In this document: positions 8,991-18,491 of the stretch, piece after piece
How the letters are laid out: each line of letters opens with the position of its first letter
Numbering within the stretch: the stretch's first letter is position 1
DNA from: Campylobacteraceae bacterium
GTDB taxonomy: Bacteria; Campylobacterota; Campylobacteria; Campylobacterales; Campylobacteraceae
Direction: 5' to 3'
Length of the DNA: 46,516 nucleotides
Assembly (NCBI GenBank): GCA_031268335.1
Contig: JAIRXG010000015.1
Span: 1-46,516, forward strand
The notes under the pieces: generated by a model
What the model saw: the letters and a program-made list of their open reading frames with translations, nothing else
The model's database searches: none
Told to the model about the DNA's origin: nothing
Position numbers and translations under genes: made by a program

Positions 8991-10103
8991 GTGTTTAAGC
9001 AAGATGATGTAAAAAAACTTTTAAGCAGCGTAAAATATCCTGAATTTGAGAAGGATATCGTAACATTTGGTTTTGTAAAAAACATAGAGATAAAAGATAA
9101 AAAAGCTTTTGTTGATATAAGTATAGTCTCAGCAAATCCTAATATCGCAAAAAAGGTACAAGAAGACGCCTCAAATGCGCTCAACAAAGGCGGTATAAGT
9201 GCGGAAGTAAGAGTTGAGCAACCAAAAATTCCAGAACAAAAAAGCAACTCGCAATCAAATAAAAATATAGCTTCTAATATAAAAAATTTCGTAATGGTAA
9301 GTTCGGGCAAAGGCGGAGTCGGCAAATCTACAACAACGGTAAATTTAGCTCTTTGTTTATCAAAGCAAGGCAAAAAAGTCGGCATATTGGACGCTGATAT
9401 ATATGGTCCCAATATTCCAAGAATGCTTGGTATAACAGACAGTAAACCGATAATTTTAGGTGAAAAATTAAAACCCATAACAGCTTATGGTATTGAGATG
9501 ATGAGCATGGGCGTTTTGATGACGGAAGGTCAATCGCTTATTTGGCGCGGAGCGATGATAATGAGAGCTGTAGAACAACTTTTAAGAGACGTTTTGTGGA
9601 GCGATTTGGATGTTTTATTTATAGATATGCCGCCGGGTACCGGAGACGCTCAGCTAACTTTGGCTCAAAGTGTGCCCGTAACTTGCGGGGTTTGCGTTAC
9701 AACGCCGCAAACCGTAGCACTTGACGATGCCAAAAGAAGTCTTGATATGTTTAGAAAACTTCATATCCCTGTAGCCGGTATTATAGAAAATATGAGTGGA
9801 TTTATCTGTTCTGATTGTGGAAAAGAGTATGAAATTTTCGGCAAAAATAGCGCAAAAGAGCTTGCCGAAGAATACAACGCGCCGATTTTAGCTAATATTC
9901 CTATAGAGCTTTGTATACGGGAAGGATCGGATGAGGGTAAACCTGTAGCAATTTTTAACGAAGAGGCTATAAGTTTTAAGCGATATGCCGATGCGGCAAA
10001 CAAAATTTTACAAACAATAGAACAGATAAATAAAAACGGCGGCGGAGATAATAGCAAAATTCAACCGACTTCCACAAATAGCGCTTGTTCGGCAAAAAAA
10101 TGA
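8991..10103 (+). CDS. apbC: Mrp/ApbC iron-sulfur cluster carrier ATPase
   Basis: A P-loop ATPase of the Mrp/NBP35 family that carries Fe-S clusters to target proteins. It has 370 residues: an N-terminal MIP18-like domain (about 1-80), then a deviant Walker A motif SGKGGVGKST (residues 105-114), DMPPGTGDAQLT, and a CxxC pair (FICSDCG) for cluster binding. The C-terminal tail is low-complexity. The start is GTG at 8991 with AGAGGG just upstream. It is divergent from ispDF and followed 31 nt later by dapD, an arrangement that matches C. jejuni mrp-dapD. Confidence 0.94.
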   Translation: MFKQDDVKKLLSSVKYPEFEKDIVTFGFVKNIEIKDKKAFVDISIVSANPNIAKKVQEDASNALNKGGISAEVRVEQPKIPEQKSNSQSNKNIASNIKNFVMVSSGKGGVGKSTTTVNLALCLSKQGKKVGILDADIYGPNIPRMLGITDSKPIILGEKLKPITAYGIEMMSMGVLMTEGQSLIWRGAMIMRAVEQLLRDVLWSDLDVLFIDMPPGTGDAQLTLAQSVPVTCGVCVTTPQTVALDDAKRSLDMFRKLHIPVAGIIENMSGFICSDCGKEYEIFGKNSAKELAEEYNAPILANIPIELCIREGSDEGKPVAIFNEEAISFKRYADAANKILQTIEQINKNGGGDNSKIQPTSTNSACSAKK

Positions 10104-10134
10104 ACAAAATCTTAAAATATTGCAAGGAGTTAGT

Positions 10135-11358
10135 ATGGCAATCAAATCTATAGAGAGTATAAAAAAGTTTAAATTATTCACACAAGAGGTTCAAAAAAGC
10201 GAAAGTTACCGCAAACCTATCGGCTTTGGAATCGCAAGGGTGGACAGAGGTCAGCTTAATCCAAGCAAAATTTTGCAAGCAACATATCCTGTTATAAATT
10301 GGAAGGAAAATTATGAAAGTGCTGCGGTTTTTATAGCAGCACTTCAAAAAAGCGGTATTGAGGTTGATTTTTCCAAGAGTGAATTTGTGTGCGATGTGAA
10401 AAAAAAGTTCGTAAAAAATGCTTTTAACATATTTTATCCGTATGTAAAAGAGGCTTTTGGCGATAATCATAAAAATGTGCAAGTGATAAAAAACCTAAAT
10501 CAAATAGCTCAAACGGAAGGCCTTGAAGATAATTTCAAAATAATTTTTATATTTGACGATGAAACTCCGCAATCCGTAGAGAGTATTTATCTGAAGTTAT
10601 ACGCCTTGTCGTTAGGCAAAGCTCCTTTACGTTCTCTTAATTTGACAAAAATATTTGGACTGCTTGAAAATACGGCATGGTCAATGAATATACCAATAGA
10701 GCTCGAATGGCTAAAAGCAAATGAGATAGAGTTAAAATTAGACGGAGCATATCCTTATATAACTTCTGTGGATAAATTTCCAAGATTCCTGCAACATGTA
10801 ATACCTGCGGACAAAGTGCGAATACTTGACGCTTCAAAAGTCAGAATGGGAGCGCAGCTTGCCGAAGGAACAGCCGTAATGCCCGGCGCGAGTTACGTTA
10901 ATTTCAATTCGGGCACTACGGGAGCAGTTATGGTAGAAGGACGCATAAGTTCTTCTGTTGTAGTAGGCGAAGGAAGCGATGTTGGAGGAGGAGCTAGTAT
11001 ACTTGGTGTATTGAGCGGAACAAATGGTAATCCTGTGAGCATAGGCAAAAATACTCTTCTTGGAGCAAATTCCGTAACTGGCATACCTTTGGGGGACGGC
11101 TGCATTGTGGATGCCGGCGTATCGATACTTGAGGGTACAAAAGTATTTATAGCAAAAGAGCATTTAACTGCGATACTTGAAATAAATCCGAAATTTAAAT
11201 TCAAGTATAATCAAAGCGACGACGTTAAAGGTTATGTCATAAAAGCTATAGAACTTTCCGATCTTAATGGTATCCATTTTCGCCGTGACAGTCAAACGGG
11301 CAAAATGTTAGCGGTGAGATCAAACAGAAAAGTAGTACTGAACGCTGATTTGCATTAA
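10135..11358 (+). CDS. dapD: tetrahydrodipicolinate N-succinyltransferase (DapD)
   Basis: Lysine/diaminopimelate pathway enzyme that succinylates tetrahydrodipicolinate. It has 407 residues, the long form found in Campylobacterota. The C-terminal half is a left-handed beta-helix of hexapeptide repeats (MVEGRISSSVVVGEGSDVGG, then LGANSVTGIPLGDGCIVDAGV). I chose ATG 10135 because AAGGAG lies 5-6 nt upstream; the frame extends to 10120 without its own signal. It follows apbC closely and is probably in the same operon. Confidence 0.93.
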   Translation: MAIKSIESIKKFKLFTQEVQKSESYRKPIGFGIARVDRGQLNPSKILQATYPVINWKENYESAAVFIAALQKSGIEVDFSKSEFVCDVKKKFVKNAFNIFYPYVKEAFGDNHKNVQVIKNLNQIAQTEGLEDNFKIIFIFDDETPQSVESIYLKLYALSLGKAPLRSLNLTKIFGLLENTAWSMNIPIELEWLKANEIELKLDGAYPYITSVDKFPRFLQHVIPADKVRILDASKVRMGAQLAEGTAVMPGASYVNFNSGTTGAVMVEGRISSSVVVGEGSDVGGGASILGVLSGTNGNPVSIGKNTLLGANSVTGIPLGDGCIVDAGVSILEGTKVFIAKEHLTAILEINPKFKFKYNQSDDVKGYVIKAIELSDLNGIHFRRDSQTGKMLAVRSNRKVVLNADLH

Positions 11359-11605
11359 ACATTTTAATTCTTTACATGTACATTAAAATATAAAAAAATA
11401 TCTTACATGTAAAGAGTTAATTTTATTAAGTCAAGCTCTTACATGTATAAAAGTTTGTACAAAATAAAAAAATCTTGATTTTCGATAGATATTTGTCATC
11501 TCTGCTACATGTACAAAATAGCTTCATTTTTAAAATAAATTTCATAATGTTTATCTTTTTTGCTAAAATACGCTTCAATTTTAAAAAAGAGAGTAAAAGT
11601 ATTTT
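11359..11605. repeat. cluster of four TACATGTA palindromes between dapD and the ABC-F gene
   Basis: Four exact copies of the octamer lie at 11373-11380, 11404-11411, 11440-11447 and 11506-11513. Elsewhere exact copies start at 1334, 5087, 8626, 14215, 14420, 16355, 24572, 25527, 27097, 27350, 28582, 30209, 34187, 34423, 36117, 40876, 43047 and 44691. Some are in genes and some between them. None was found inside the 18.3-24.2 kb element. Confidence 0.8.
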
Positions 11606-13198
11606 ATGATTCAAGTAAATAATATAACTATGCGATTTGGCGGTCAAATTTTGTTTGAAGATGTAAATCTCAAGCTTGACAGCGCAAAACGTTACGGACT
11701 TATCGGAGCAAACGGTGCCGGCAAAAGTACATTTTTAAAAATTTTATCAGGTGAAATAGAGTCAAATTCAGGAAACGTATCTATAAACAGCGCATTAAAA
11801 GTAGGAATTTTAGAGCAAAATCAATTTGCTTATGAAGACTTTAGTATTAAAGACGCCGTTTTATACGGCAATAAAAAACTTTATAACGCCATAAAAGAGA
11901 AAGAAAAACTTTATGAAAATGGGGATTTTTCAAGCGAGAGCGTCAATAATCGTTTAGCTGATTTGGAGATTATTTGCGCAGAAGAAGATCCGACTTACGA
12001 GTATGAAGTAATGATAGAAAAAATTCTTGAAGCACTGGGGTTTCCAATCTCGAAACATAACGATTTGATGCGTTCTTTACCAAGCGCAGAAAAATTCAAA
12101 GTGCTTTTGGCGCAAGTTTTGTTTCCGAAGCCGGATATTTTATTTTTAGACGAACCTACGAACAACCTTGACATAGACGCTATTTCTTGGCTTGAAGAAC
12201 AATTAAACCGCCATGGCGGAACTATAGTGGTTATTTCGCACGATAGACATTTTCTAAACTCCGTAGTTACTAATATTTTGGATATTGACTTTAGAAAAAT
12301 CCGCGAATTTAGCGGAAATTATGACGATTGGTATATAGCTTCAACACTTATTCAAAAACAATCTGAGATGGAGCGAGATAGAAAGCTCAAAGAAAAAGAG
12401 GAGTTGGAAGGTTTTATTAGGCGTTTTTCTGCAAATGCTTCAAAAGCCAAACAAGCTACCAGCCGACAAAAACAGCTTGAAAAATTAGATATAAACGAAT
12501 TGCAAACTTCCTCGAGAAGAGATCCTAGCATTTTGTTCAAATGCAAAAGAGATATAGGCAATGAGGTTTTAAATATAGACAATTTGTCTTTTTCATACGG
12601 CGACAAAGAGGTACTGAAAAATATAAACTTCAAAGTAGAAAAAGGCGACAAAATAGCTCTTATCGGAGCAAACGGCATAGGCAAAAGCACGCTTTGTAAA
12701 CTTTTGACATGTGAACTTTTTCCAAAAGACGGCAAAATTTTTTGGGGAGCGACGATAGAACCGAGTTATTTTCCGCAAGATACTACCGATATCATTAAAG
12801 GCGATATGGAACTTTTTGAGTGGCTGCAACAATTTGACGATAAAAAAGATTTGGACGAAATACGAAAATGTTTAGGGCGTATGCTTTTTTCGGGAGAAGA
12901 GCAAAAAAAGAGTATAAAATCTATAAGCGGCGGCGAAAAACATAGAATGATGTTATCAAAGATGATGTTGGAAAAAGGTAATTTTTTGATTTTGGACGAA
13001 CCGAACAACCATCTTGATTTGGAAGCTATTATAGCTTTGGGCGAAGCGCTGTATAAATTTGACGGGGTGGTTATCTGCGTTACTCACGATAGAGAACTTA
13101 TAGACGCATTTGCAAATAGAATTATAAAAATAAAAGACAACGGTGAGATAGAAGATTTTAAAGGCGATTATGAGCAATATAAAAATTTGCACAATTAA
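11606..13198 (+). CDS. ABC-F family ATPase (YbiT-like)
   Basis: A soluble protein of 530 residues with two ABC ATPase domains and no membrane segment, the hallmark of ABC-F ribosome-associated factors. Walker A motifs are GANGAGKST (N domain) and GANGIGKST (C domain). Walker B/D-loop motifs are FLDEPTNNLD and LDEPNNHLD. A charged linker (about 245-300) separates the domains. Length and the N-terminal sequence (NNITMRFGGQILFEDV) point to the YbiT branch. ABC-F proteins act on stalled or antibiotic-bound ribosomes; the exact role here is inferred. It stands alone, after a spacer rich in TACATGTA sites. Confidence 0.92.
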   Translation: MIQVNNITMRFGGQILFEDVNLKLDSAKRYGLIGANGAGKSTFLKILSGEIESNSGNVSINSALKVGILEQNQFAYEDFSIKDAVLYGNKKLYNAIKEKEKLYENGDFSSESVNNRLADLEIICAEEDPTYEYEVMIEKILEALGFPISKHNDLMRSLPSAEKFKVLLAQVLFPKPDILFLDEPTNNLDIDAISWLEEQLNRHGGTIVVISHDRHFLNSVVTNILDIDFRKIREFSGNYDDWYIASTLIQKQSEMERDRKLKEKEELEGFIRRFSANASKAKQATSRQKQLEKLDINELQTSSRRDPSILFKCKRDIGNEVLNIDNLSFSYGDKEVLKNINFKVEKGDKIALIGANGIGKSTLCKLLTCELFPKDGKIFWGATIEPSYFPQDTTDIIKGDMELFEWLQQFDDKKDLDEIRKCLGRMLFSGEEQKKSIKSISGGEKHRMMLSKMMLEKGNFLILDEPNNHLDLEAIIALGEALYKFDGVVICVTHDRELIDAFANRIIKIKDNGEIEDFKGDYEQYKNLHN

Positions 13199-13394
13199 TC
13201 GCTTATCAAGTGAAAAAATACGAAATTAGCCAAATTGCCTAAAAATTTAAAACATTGTATTTTATTTTTATAAAATACCCTGATATTGTGCAAATTTTGT
13301 GAAAAATGGCTTAATGCAAAAATATCTCATGAAATATTTAAAGCTTTATAAATAATATTTGTCCTATCATAATACAAAATAAGCGGAGTGAATT

Positions 13395-14204
13395 ATGAAA
13401 AATGTATTTATATTCATCTTTATAGTAATTTTATCAATAATGAGCGGGTGTTCCGATACTAAAGATAATAAAAGCACAAATAAAACTCACGCAAACAGTA
13501 TCGGTATGGAATTTGTTTTGATACCCTCCGGTTCGTTTGTAATGGGTGCTGACAAAAATGCAGAAATCGGAGTTACTCACGAGTCTCCGCGTCATAATGT
13601 AACTATAAACCGCAATTTTTATCTCGGCAAATTTGAAGTAACTCAAGAACAATGGACAAAAATTATGGGCAATAATCCAAGTAAGTTTAAAAACGATTTA
13701 AATCCCGTAGAATCTGTTACATGGTATGACGCAAAAACATTTATCTCAAAACTAAATATATTTGAAAATACAACAAAATACCGCCTTCCCACAGAAGCAG
13801 AATGGGAATATGCCGCGCGCGCAATTTCAAAAGATAAATATTCATTTGGCAACGATGCTAATGAACTTGCGTTTTATGCGTGGTATTACGAGGGCAATAA
13901 ATCTTCAAAACAACTTTTGCAAACACATCCCGTAGGACAAAAGCAACCTAATAAATGGGGACTTTATGACATGCACGGAAACGTTTGGGAGTGGACGGAA
14001 GATTTTTACGACCCCGAATACTATACAAAAAGCCCTCTAAAAGACCCGATAAATCGTGAATCCTCATTAAAAAATATCACCATAAGAGGCGGGAGTTGGA
14101 TAAACAGCGCCGAACATCTGCGCTCAACCGTTAGATATTATAAAGCGCCGACTGCAAAAGAGGATAATTTGGGCTTTAGGGTAGTATTTACTATAGAAGA
14201 ATAA
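13395..14204 (+). CDS. lipoprotein with formylglycine-generating-enzyme (SUMF1) domain
   Basis: A 269-residue exported protein. A hydrophobic signal ends in the lipobox IMSGC (lipid cysteine at about 19). The rest is an FGE-sulfatase domain, with GMEFVLIPSGSFVMGAD, YRLPTEAEWEYAAR, YDMHGNVWEWTEDFY and RGGSWINSAEHLRS. True formylglycine-generating enzymes need C-terminal cysteines. Here the only cysteine is the lipidated one, so it is probably a binding or scaffold version and not an active oxidase. It is not obviously in an operon. The ribosome binding site is GCGGAG just upstream. Confidence 0.88.
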   Translation: MKNVFIFIFIVILSIMSGCSDTKDNKSTNKTHANSIGMEFVLIPSGSFVMGADKNAEIGVTHESPRHNVTINRNFYLGKFEVTQEQWTKIMGNNPSKFKNDLNPVESVTWYDAKTFISKLNIFENTTKYRLPTEAEWEYAARAISKDKYSFGNDANELAFYAWYYEGNKSSKQLLQTHPVGQKQPNKWGLYDMHGNVWEWTEDFYDPEYYTKSPLKDPINRESSLKNITIRGGSWINSAEHLRSTVRYYKAPTAKEDNLGFRVVFTIEE

Positions 14205-14658
14205 CTTTACATTATACATGTAAGATATATTGTCTCTCCAAAAGTGTGGTGATGCCGCTTCGCATTATGCTTGTAAGTATGTTATTAATTTTTATTTGCT
14301 TTAAAAAGCTTTATAATAATGAAAATATGGCGGTAGGTTTTGAGCTGTATTTTAATATCGGCAATATCATATTTTTGACTACAATTTAACAATGATTTGT
14401 TGTTTTACTGACTTTGTGCTACATGTATCAAATCAATCTTTACAGCTCTATCTCATAACTTTTTATGCAAAACTGATGATTATCAACACAAATTTTTACA
14501 TTAAAAACAAGATGTTATTTTAATACACAAAATGGATTCGTTTTGAAAAGTGCAAGAACTTTGGTTTTTTGTAGATTAAATCGCAAATTAAGAGTTAACT
14601 ATTTCGTATTATTTAATGAAAAGCTTTTAAAAAAATTTGATATTTTGTGAAATAAAAC
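14205..14658. other. intergenic, only a doubtful 45-codon frame
   Basis: This spacer holds two TACATGTA palindromes (14215-14222 and 14420-14427). A 45-codon hydrophobic frame (14252-14389, plus strand) has no good ribosome binding site. I do not call it a gene. Confidence 0.4.
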
Positions 14659-14687
14659 TTGACAAACAGTTCCGATTGGATTATAAT
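14659..14687 (+). promoter_or_regulatory. consensus sigma70 promoter of the SRPBCC-MarR operon
   Basis: A perfect -35 TTGACA (14659-14664), a 17-nt spacer and a perfect -10 TATAAT (14682-14687). Such a full consensus is unusual in Campylobacterota, where -35 boxes are weak, and suggests a strong promoter kept silent by a repressor. Confidence 0.8.
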
Positions 14688-14700
14688 AAGTGTACTTATT
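14685..14700. promoter_or_regulatory. candidate MarR operator
   Basis: Inverted repeat AATAAGTGTACTTATT (6-bp arms, 4-nt centre) that overlaps the end of the -10 box and the start point of the promoter just described. A repressor bound here would block initiation. The natural candidate is the MarR protein encoded second in the operon. Confidence 0.6.
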
Positions 14701-14727
14701 ATATTTATACTTATCAAAGGAGCTTTT

Positions 14728-15141
14728 ATGGAATTGCAATTTACACTTGAAGTAAATGCCGGCGCGGAGAAAATCTGGCCTTATTATGTTGATTCAGCGA
14801 AACGTTGCGTTTGGGAAGAGGATTTGGAAAGTTTGATTTTTGACGAAGATATCAAAACTGGAACAACGGGCAGAATGAAATTGAAAGAGATGCCCGAAAT
14901 GCCATTTATATTAACAGAGGTCATTGTTAACGCTTCTTATTGCGACAAGACAGATGTTCCGGGAATGGGCAGTCTTTATTTTAGTCATAAAATCCTGCAA
15001 GAAAACGGCAAAACTTATATTCAGCATAGTGTTAGGCTGGATAAAGAGAATGCTACTGAGGATGATATTGGTTTTTTAAGCAGTGTATTTTCCGACGTAC
15101 CGGGCGCTGTATTTAAAATCAAAAGAGAAGTTGAGAAATAG
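14728..15141 (+). CDS. SRPBCC (START-like) domain protein
   Basis: A 137-residue protein with the SRPBCC/polyketide-cyclase-like ligand-binding fold. The start MELQFTLEVNAGAEKIWPYY and a conserved tryptophan in CVWEEDLESL fit the family. Members bind hydrophobic ligands. I chose ATG 14728 because AAAGGAG lies 5-6 nt upstream; the TTG at 14659 is part of the -35 box. The MarR gene begins on the base after its stop, so the two are cotranscribed. A role in sensing or handling a small hydrophobic compound is an inference from this pairing. Confidence 0.8.
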   Translation: MELQFTLEVNAGAEKIWPYYVDSAKRCVWEEDLESLIFDEDIKTGTTGRMKLKEMPEMPFILTEVIVNASYCDKTDVPGMGSLYFSHKILQENGKTYIQHSVRLDKENATEDDIGFLSSVFSDVPGAVFKIKREVEK

Positions 15142-15591
15142 ATGGAATTTCCTTCTGCTAAATTCAAAAACGATTCAAACGCCTCAACCGGATTTATTTT
15201 TATTCGCGTTTACAACAAGTGGCATACCGCAATAAAAAATGAATTGCGGAAAATAGGAATAACTCATCCGCAATTTGTTGTTATGACAGTACTAAACTTT
15301 TTGTCTCAGTCAGATGAATATGTAACACAAGCAAGTATCGCAAAGATGGCGGATATGGACGCTATGTCTTTGTCGCAAATCATTAGAGGTTTGGAAGAAA
15401 AGGGATTTTTAAAACGTGCGGTAAATCCAAACGATACAAGGGCAAATGCCGTATGGCTCTTAAAAAAAGGGCAAGAAGCAATCAAGCAGGCTTTGCCGAT
15501 TGTTGAAAAAATAGATGAAGAATTTTTCAGTACTCTATCAAACAATGAAAACTTCTTTCGGGATTGCCTGCACAAATTAACGGCTTTTTAA
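15142..15591 (+). CDS. MarR-family transcriptional regulator
   Basis: A 149-residue winged-helix regulator. The recognition helix is around residues 65-90 (DMDAMSLSQIIRGLEEKGFL) and the wing carries NDTRANAVWLLKKGQ. It is clearly related to the MarR protein at 3948-4406. Its ATG directly follows the stop of the SRPBCC gene. It probably represses its own operon by binding the palindrome at 14685-14700 and is released by a ligand that its partner protein may also bind. Confidence 0.88.
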   Translation: MEFPSAKFKNDSNASTGFIFIRVYNKWHTAIKNELRKIGITHPQFVVMTVLNFLSQSDEYVTQASIAKMADMDAMSLSQIIRGLEEKGFLKRAVNPNDTRANAVWLLKKGQEAIKQALPIVEKIDEEFFSTLSNNENFFRDCLHKLTAF

Positions 15592-15618
15592 AACTTGAAA
15601 ACCCATAAAGCGAAAAAT

Positions 15619-16296
15619 ATGAACAAAATTTTTTCATACCTCACAGACTTAGAAAATAATAACAACCGCGAATGGTTCAACGCAAATAAGCAATCGTATA
15701 AAAAAGCGCGCGCGGATTTTGAAGAAATGCTTTATTTGCTTGTGCTTGCCATAAATAAATTTGATACTAATATCCCCATTTGCGACCCTAAAAATCTAAT
15801 ATTCAAAATAGCTCGGGACACACGATTTACGAGCGATAAAACCCCTTACAATCCATCGTTCAGAGCTTGTATTTCATCTGCTGGGAAAAGACCTGTTCCT
15901 GTTGGTTATTATATTTCTATTCAGCCAAAAGAGCGTTCTTTTTTAGGCGCCGGACTTGCCCACTCCGGAATAAAAGGAGCGGCTGATATGGTGCGAGATT
16001 ATATCGTTTTACATGATTTGGAATTTTCAAAAATTATAACTAATGAAAAATTTTTAACGCATTTTTCTATCAAGGGTGAAACCTTGAAAAATATGCCGCA
16101 AGGATACGACAATAATCATCCGCATGCAAAATACCTGAAAAATAAAAGCTGGTATTTGCAATATCCGATATCGGACGACTTGCTTTTCAACACCGACAAC
16201 TTTGTTGAACAAACAGCGCAGGTATTCAGTTTGATGAAACCATTTGTCAACTACCTAAATGCCGCGCTTTTAGACTTAAAAATGCCGTTGAGATAA
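15619..16296 (+). CDS. DUF2461 family protein
   Basis: Conserved protein of unknown function (TIGR02453/DUF2461), 225 residues from the chosen ATG. Typical segments are FSYLTDLENNNNREWFNANK at the start, KIARDTRFTSDKTPYNPSF in the middle and GYDNNHPHAKYLKNKSW later. The frame can also start at TTG 15595, but the family N-terminus begins near MNKIFSYL. It lies 27 nt after the MarR gene and is likely the third gene of that operon. No enzymatic function is established for the family, as far as I know. Confidence 0.85.
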   Translation: MNKIFSYLTDLENNNNREWFNANKQSYKKARADFEEMLYLLVLAINKFDTNIPICDPKNLIFKIARDTRFTSDKTPYNPSFRACISSAGKRPVPVGYYISIQPKERSFLGAGLAHSGIKGAADMVRDYIVLHDLEFSKIITNEKFLTHFSIKGETLKNMPQGYDNNHPHAKYLKNKSWYLQYPISDDLLFNTDNFVEQTAQVFSLMKPFVNYLNAALLDLKMPLR

Positions 16297-16690
16297 AAAT
16301 ATCCAAATAAAGTAATTCTCTCAATATAAGATTTATACTTCCAACTTGTACGCCTACATGTAGAGGATAAAAGCTTGAGATGTTACAAGATATGATATTT
16401 CATTTTGATACTTTAAAAATTAACACTAATCTTTGATTTTATTTGACTTTCTATGACAAAGAATATTTTTTAGAAAGTTTCGCACTCTTTACTGTCTTTT
16501 CAAAAAAGCATCTCTCTGTCTTTTTTCTTTGCATTTGACCAATGAAGTCCCATCGCCAAATTTTGATTTATCTTTCTATCAATGAAAATGATATTCGTAT
16601 ATAACTTTCTCTGATAAATAAAACTCAACATGTAAAGGCAAATTTTTCCTCAGCCAAGCCTTTTTTAATATCAATAAGCTCGAGCAAAAA
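16297..16690. other. intergenic between convergent genes
   Basis: 394 nt between the DUF2461 gene and the 3' end of the MFS gene. It contains a TACATGTA palindrome (16355-16362) and T-rich runs. I see no gene or strong terminator hairpin. Confidence 0.5.
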
Positions 16691-17857
16691 CTATCTACCG
16701 CTTTTTTTCGGCACAACAAATGAAAATATCATAGCTAAAACGGCGAAAAATAGAAGTGCGTACATAGCTGTGTGAAGCCCAAATTTATCCCCTATAAACC
16801 CTATGATAGGAGTAGCGACCCCACCTATACTTACCGCAAGCCCCATAGTAACTCCGGCGGCAAGTCCTATCCTGTTTGGCAGAAAGGATTGACCAAGCAC
16901 AATCATAACGCTACCGGCGCCATTTAATGCTATAGCGATTGGTATGACAAAAAGAGCGGCTAAAAAGGGGCTGTTTATTTGCAAAAAGATAAATATCATG
17001 ATGGATAACATCACGAAGCAGATTTTGATAAGGCGATTGAAGCCGTAACTATCCGCTATACGTCCGCCAAAAAGTGTCGCCAATGCGCCCATAGCTAAAA
17101 ATATACTCAAATTTAGATTTGCCGCGACTTCTGTTTGAAGTAAAATTTTCACAAAATAGATAGGCATAAATGTTATCAATCCATAAGATACGATTGAGCG
17201 GCAAAATACTATGACGGAGAGTTTACAAAAAGCATTCCAATCATCATTGCCTCGTTTTGTTCTTGCTGTTATTTTATGAGAGCTTTGAGTGCCTTTAAAT
17301 CTTTTAATAGTTTTTTGTGATGATAATATCACCAAAGACATAATAATCGCAGGAATTATAAGTATGATAGTGCCCTTTAATCCCCATATTAATATTGACG
17401 ATGATACGAGCATAGGACCTATGGCGAAGCCTAAGCTACCGCCAAATGAGAAAAAACTCATTCCTGCACCCTTCTTTTTGCCCGAGACAATATTCGCTAT
17501 TCTGCTGCCCTCAGGGTGAAAAATGGCGATACCGATTCCGGATATAACAACGCACAAAAATATTTCCCAATAATTTTCTAAAAAACCTACTACGCTAAGT
17601 CCGGCACCTGCTAAGAATATACCCAGCGCAATGAGCCACGGACGCTGGTGTCTGTCGCCAAGATAGCCAAATAGCGGCTGAATGATAGAAGAGACGAAAT
17701 TAGCGGCAAATACTAATCCCGCGGCTGAAGTATAGCTGATATTATTATATGCGATAAGAAAAGGAAGTATGGCGGGCAATGCGCCTTGATTTATGTCCGT
17801 ACAGATGTGCCCCACCATCATCATGTATTTGTAAAGTCTATAAGGAGAATTTTTCAT
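16691..17857 (-). CDS. MFS transporter of the Fsr (fosmidomycin resistance) type
   Basis: A major facilitator of 388 residues with about 12 hydrophobic helices. The first helix carries GHICTDINQGALPAILPFLI, the hallmark of the Fsr family. A loop motif GYLGDRHQRPW follows helix 2, and FHPEGSRIANIVSGKKKG is in the central part. Fsr proteins are proton-driven drug exporters; the substrate here is not known. It is monocistronic and points away from the integrated element. Confidence 0.88.
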   Translation of the reverse strand: MKNSPYRLYKYMMMVGHICTDINQGALPAILPFLIAYNNISYTSAAGLVFAANFVSSIIQPLFGYLGDRHQRPWLIALGIFLAGAGLSVVGFLENYWEIFLCVVISGIGIAIFHPEGSRIANIVSGKKKGAGMSFFSFGGSLGFAIGPMLVSSSILIWGLKGTIILIIPAIIMSLVILSSQKTIKRFKGTQSSHKITARTKRGNDDWNAFCKLSVIVFCRSIVSYGLITFMPIYFVKILLQTEVAANLNLSIFLAMGALATLFGGRIADSYGFNRLIKICFVMLSIMIFIFLQINSPFLAALFVIPIAIALNGAGSVMIVLGQSFLPNRIGLAAGVTMGLAVSIGGVATPIIGFIGDKFGLHTAMYALLFFAVLAMIFSFVVPKKSGR

Positions 17858-18276
17858 AATTTGACTTTTAGTGATTTTTACAAGAGTAAAATTATATCAT
17901 AAGCAAGAAATGGATATGGATATTTGCCCAATGACATTGTTTTTTTGTATCATTTATAGCATAATCAAATCCTCATATTTTAGAGCCAATCTTTGCAATT
18001 AATAGATAAAGTGTGTTTTTGTCATGTAGCTTGTAAGCTTATCTTTTGCATTTTTGATTTTAAATTTGCCAAGAGATAATGTAATTTTTGGCATTTTAGC
18101 CAAAGACTATATAATTTACTGCAAAATAGAGTTGTTTTGTTGAAATTGCGCGAAATTGATTTTTACAAAAACAATACTTATGATGGGTTTACGAGGAAAA
18201 CGTTTTGAGATAAAAATCGTAGAATTTAAAAACGATGATTTTATAATATTTACAACAAACCATGCAAATTATGATT
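17858..18276. other. intergenic, left flank of the integrated element
   Basis: AT-rich chromosomal DNA that before integration lay just downstream of the tRNA-Ala gene. No gene is visible. Confidence 0.5.
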
Positions 18277-18293
18277 TGGTGGAGTGTAGGGGG
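18277..18293. repeat. attachment site, free copy
   Basis: TGGTGGAGTGTAGGGGG, identical to the tRNA 3' end at 24150-24166. It marks the distal border of the element. Confidence 0.9.
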
Positions 18294-18491
18294 TACTGAC
18301 TAATAAGTAACCTTTACAATGTCAATAAAGCCCATAAATACGACATTTATTACGTACTTTAAGGTTTGGTTTTTTGCCTCTTGGTTACCCTATGGTGACC
18401 CATTTTCTAAATTTTGCTGATTTTGAGTGATTTTTGTTTGGGCTGTTTTCAGGTTTCATAATCATACAATATTTTTTTTAAAGGGTATCTT
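18294..18491. other. left end of the element, non-coding
   Basis: No gene. It contains the left copy of the subterminal 20-bp repeat (18383-18402) and a T-rich tract before the first small gene. Confidence 0.5.
18383..18402. repeat. subterminal repeat, left copy
   Basis: GGTTACCCTATGGTGACCCA, exactly repeated in the same orientation at 24011-24030 and preceded by TGCCTCTT near both copies. It lies about 100 nt inside the left border. It consists of two GGTNACC palindromes 4 nt apart. It is a candidate arm-type site for the integrase or a regulator site. Confidence 0.75.

Noticed and set aside
14252..14389. 45-codon hydrophobic frame
   Set aside because: No convincing ribosome binding site and no family; kept only as part of the intergenic description.
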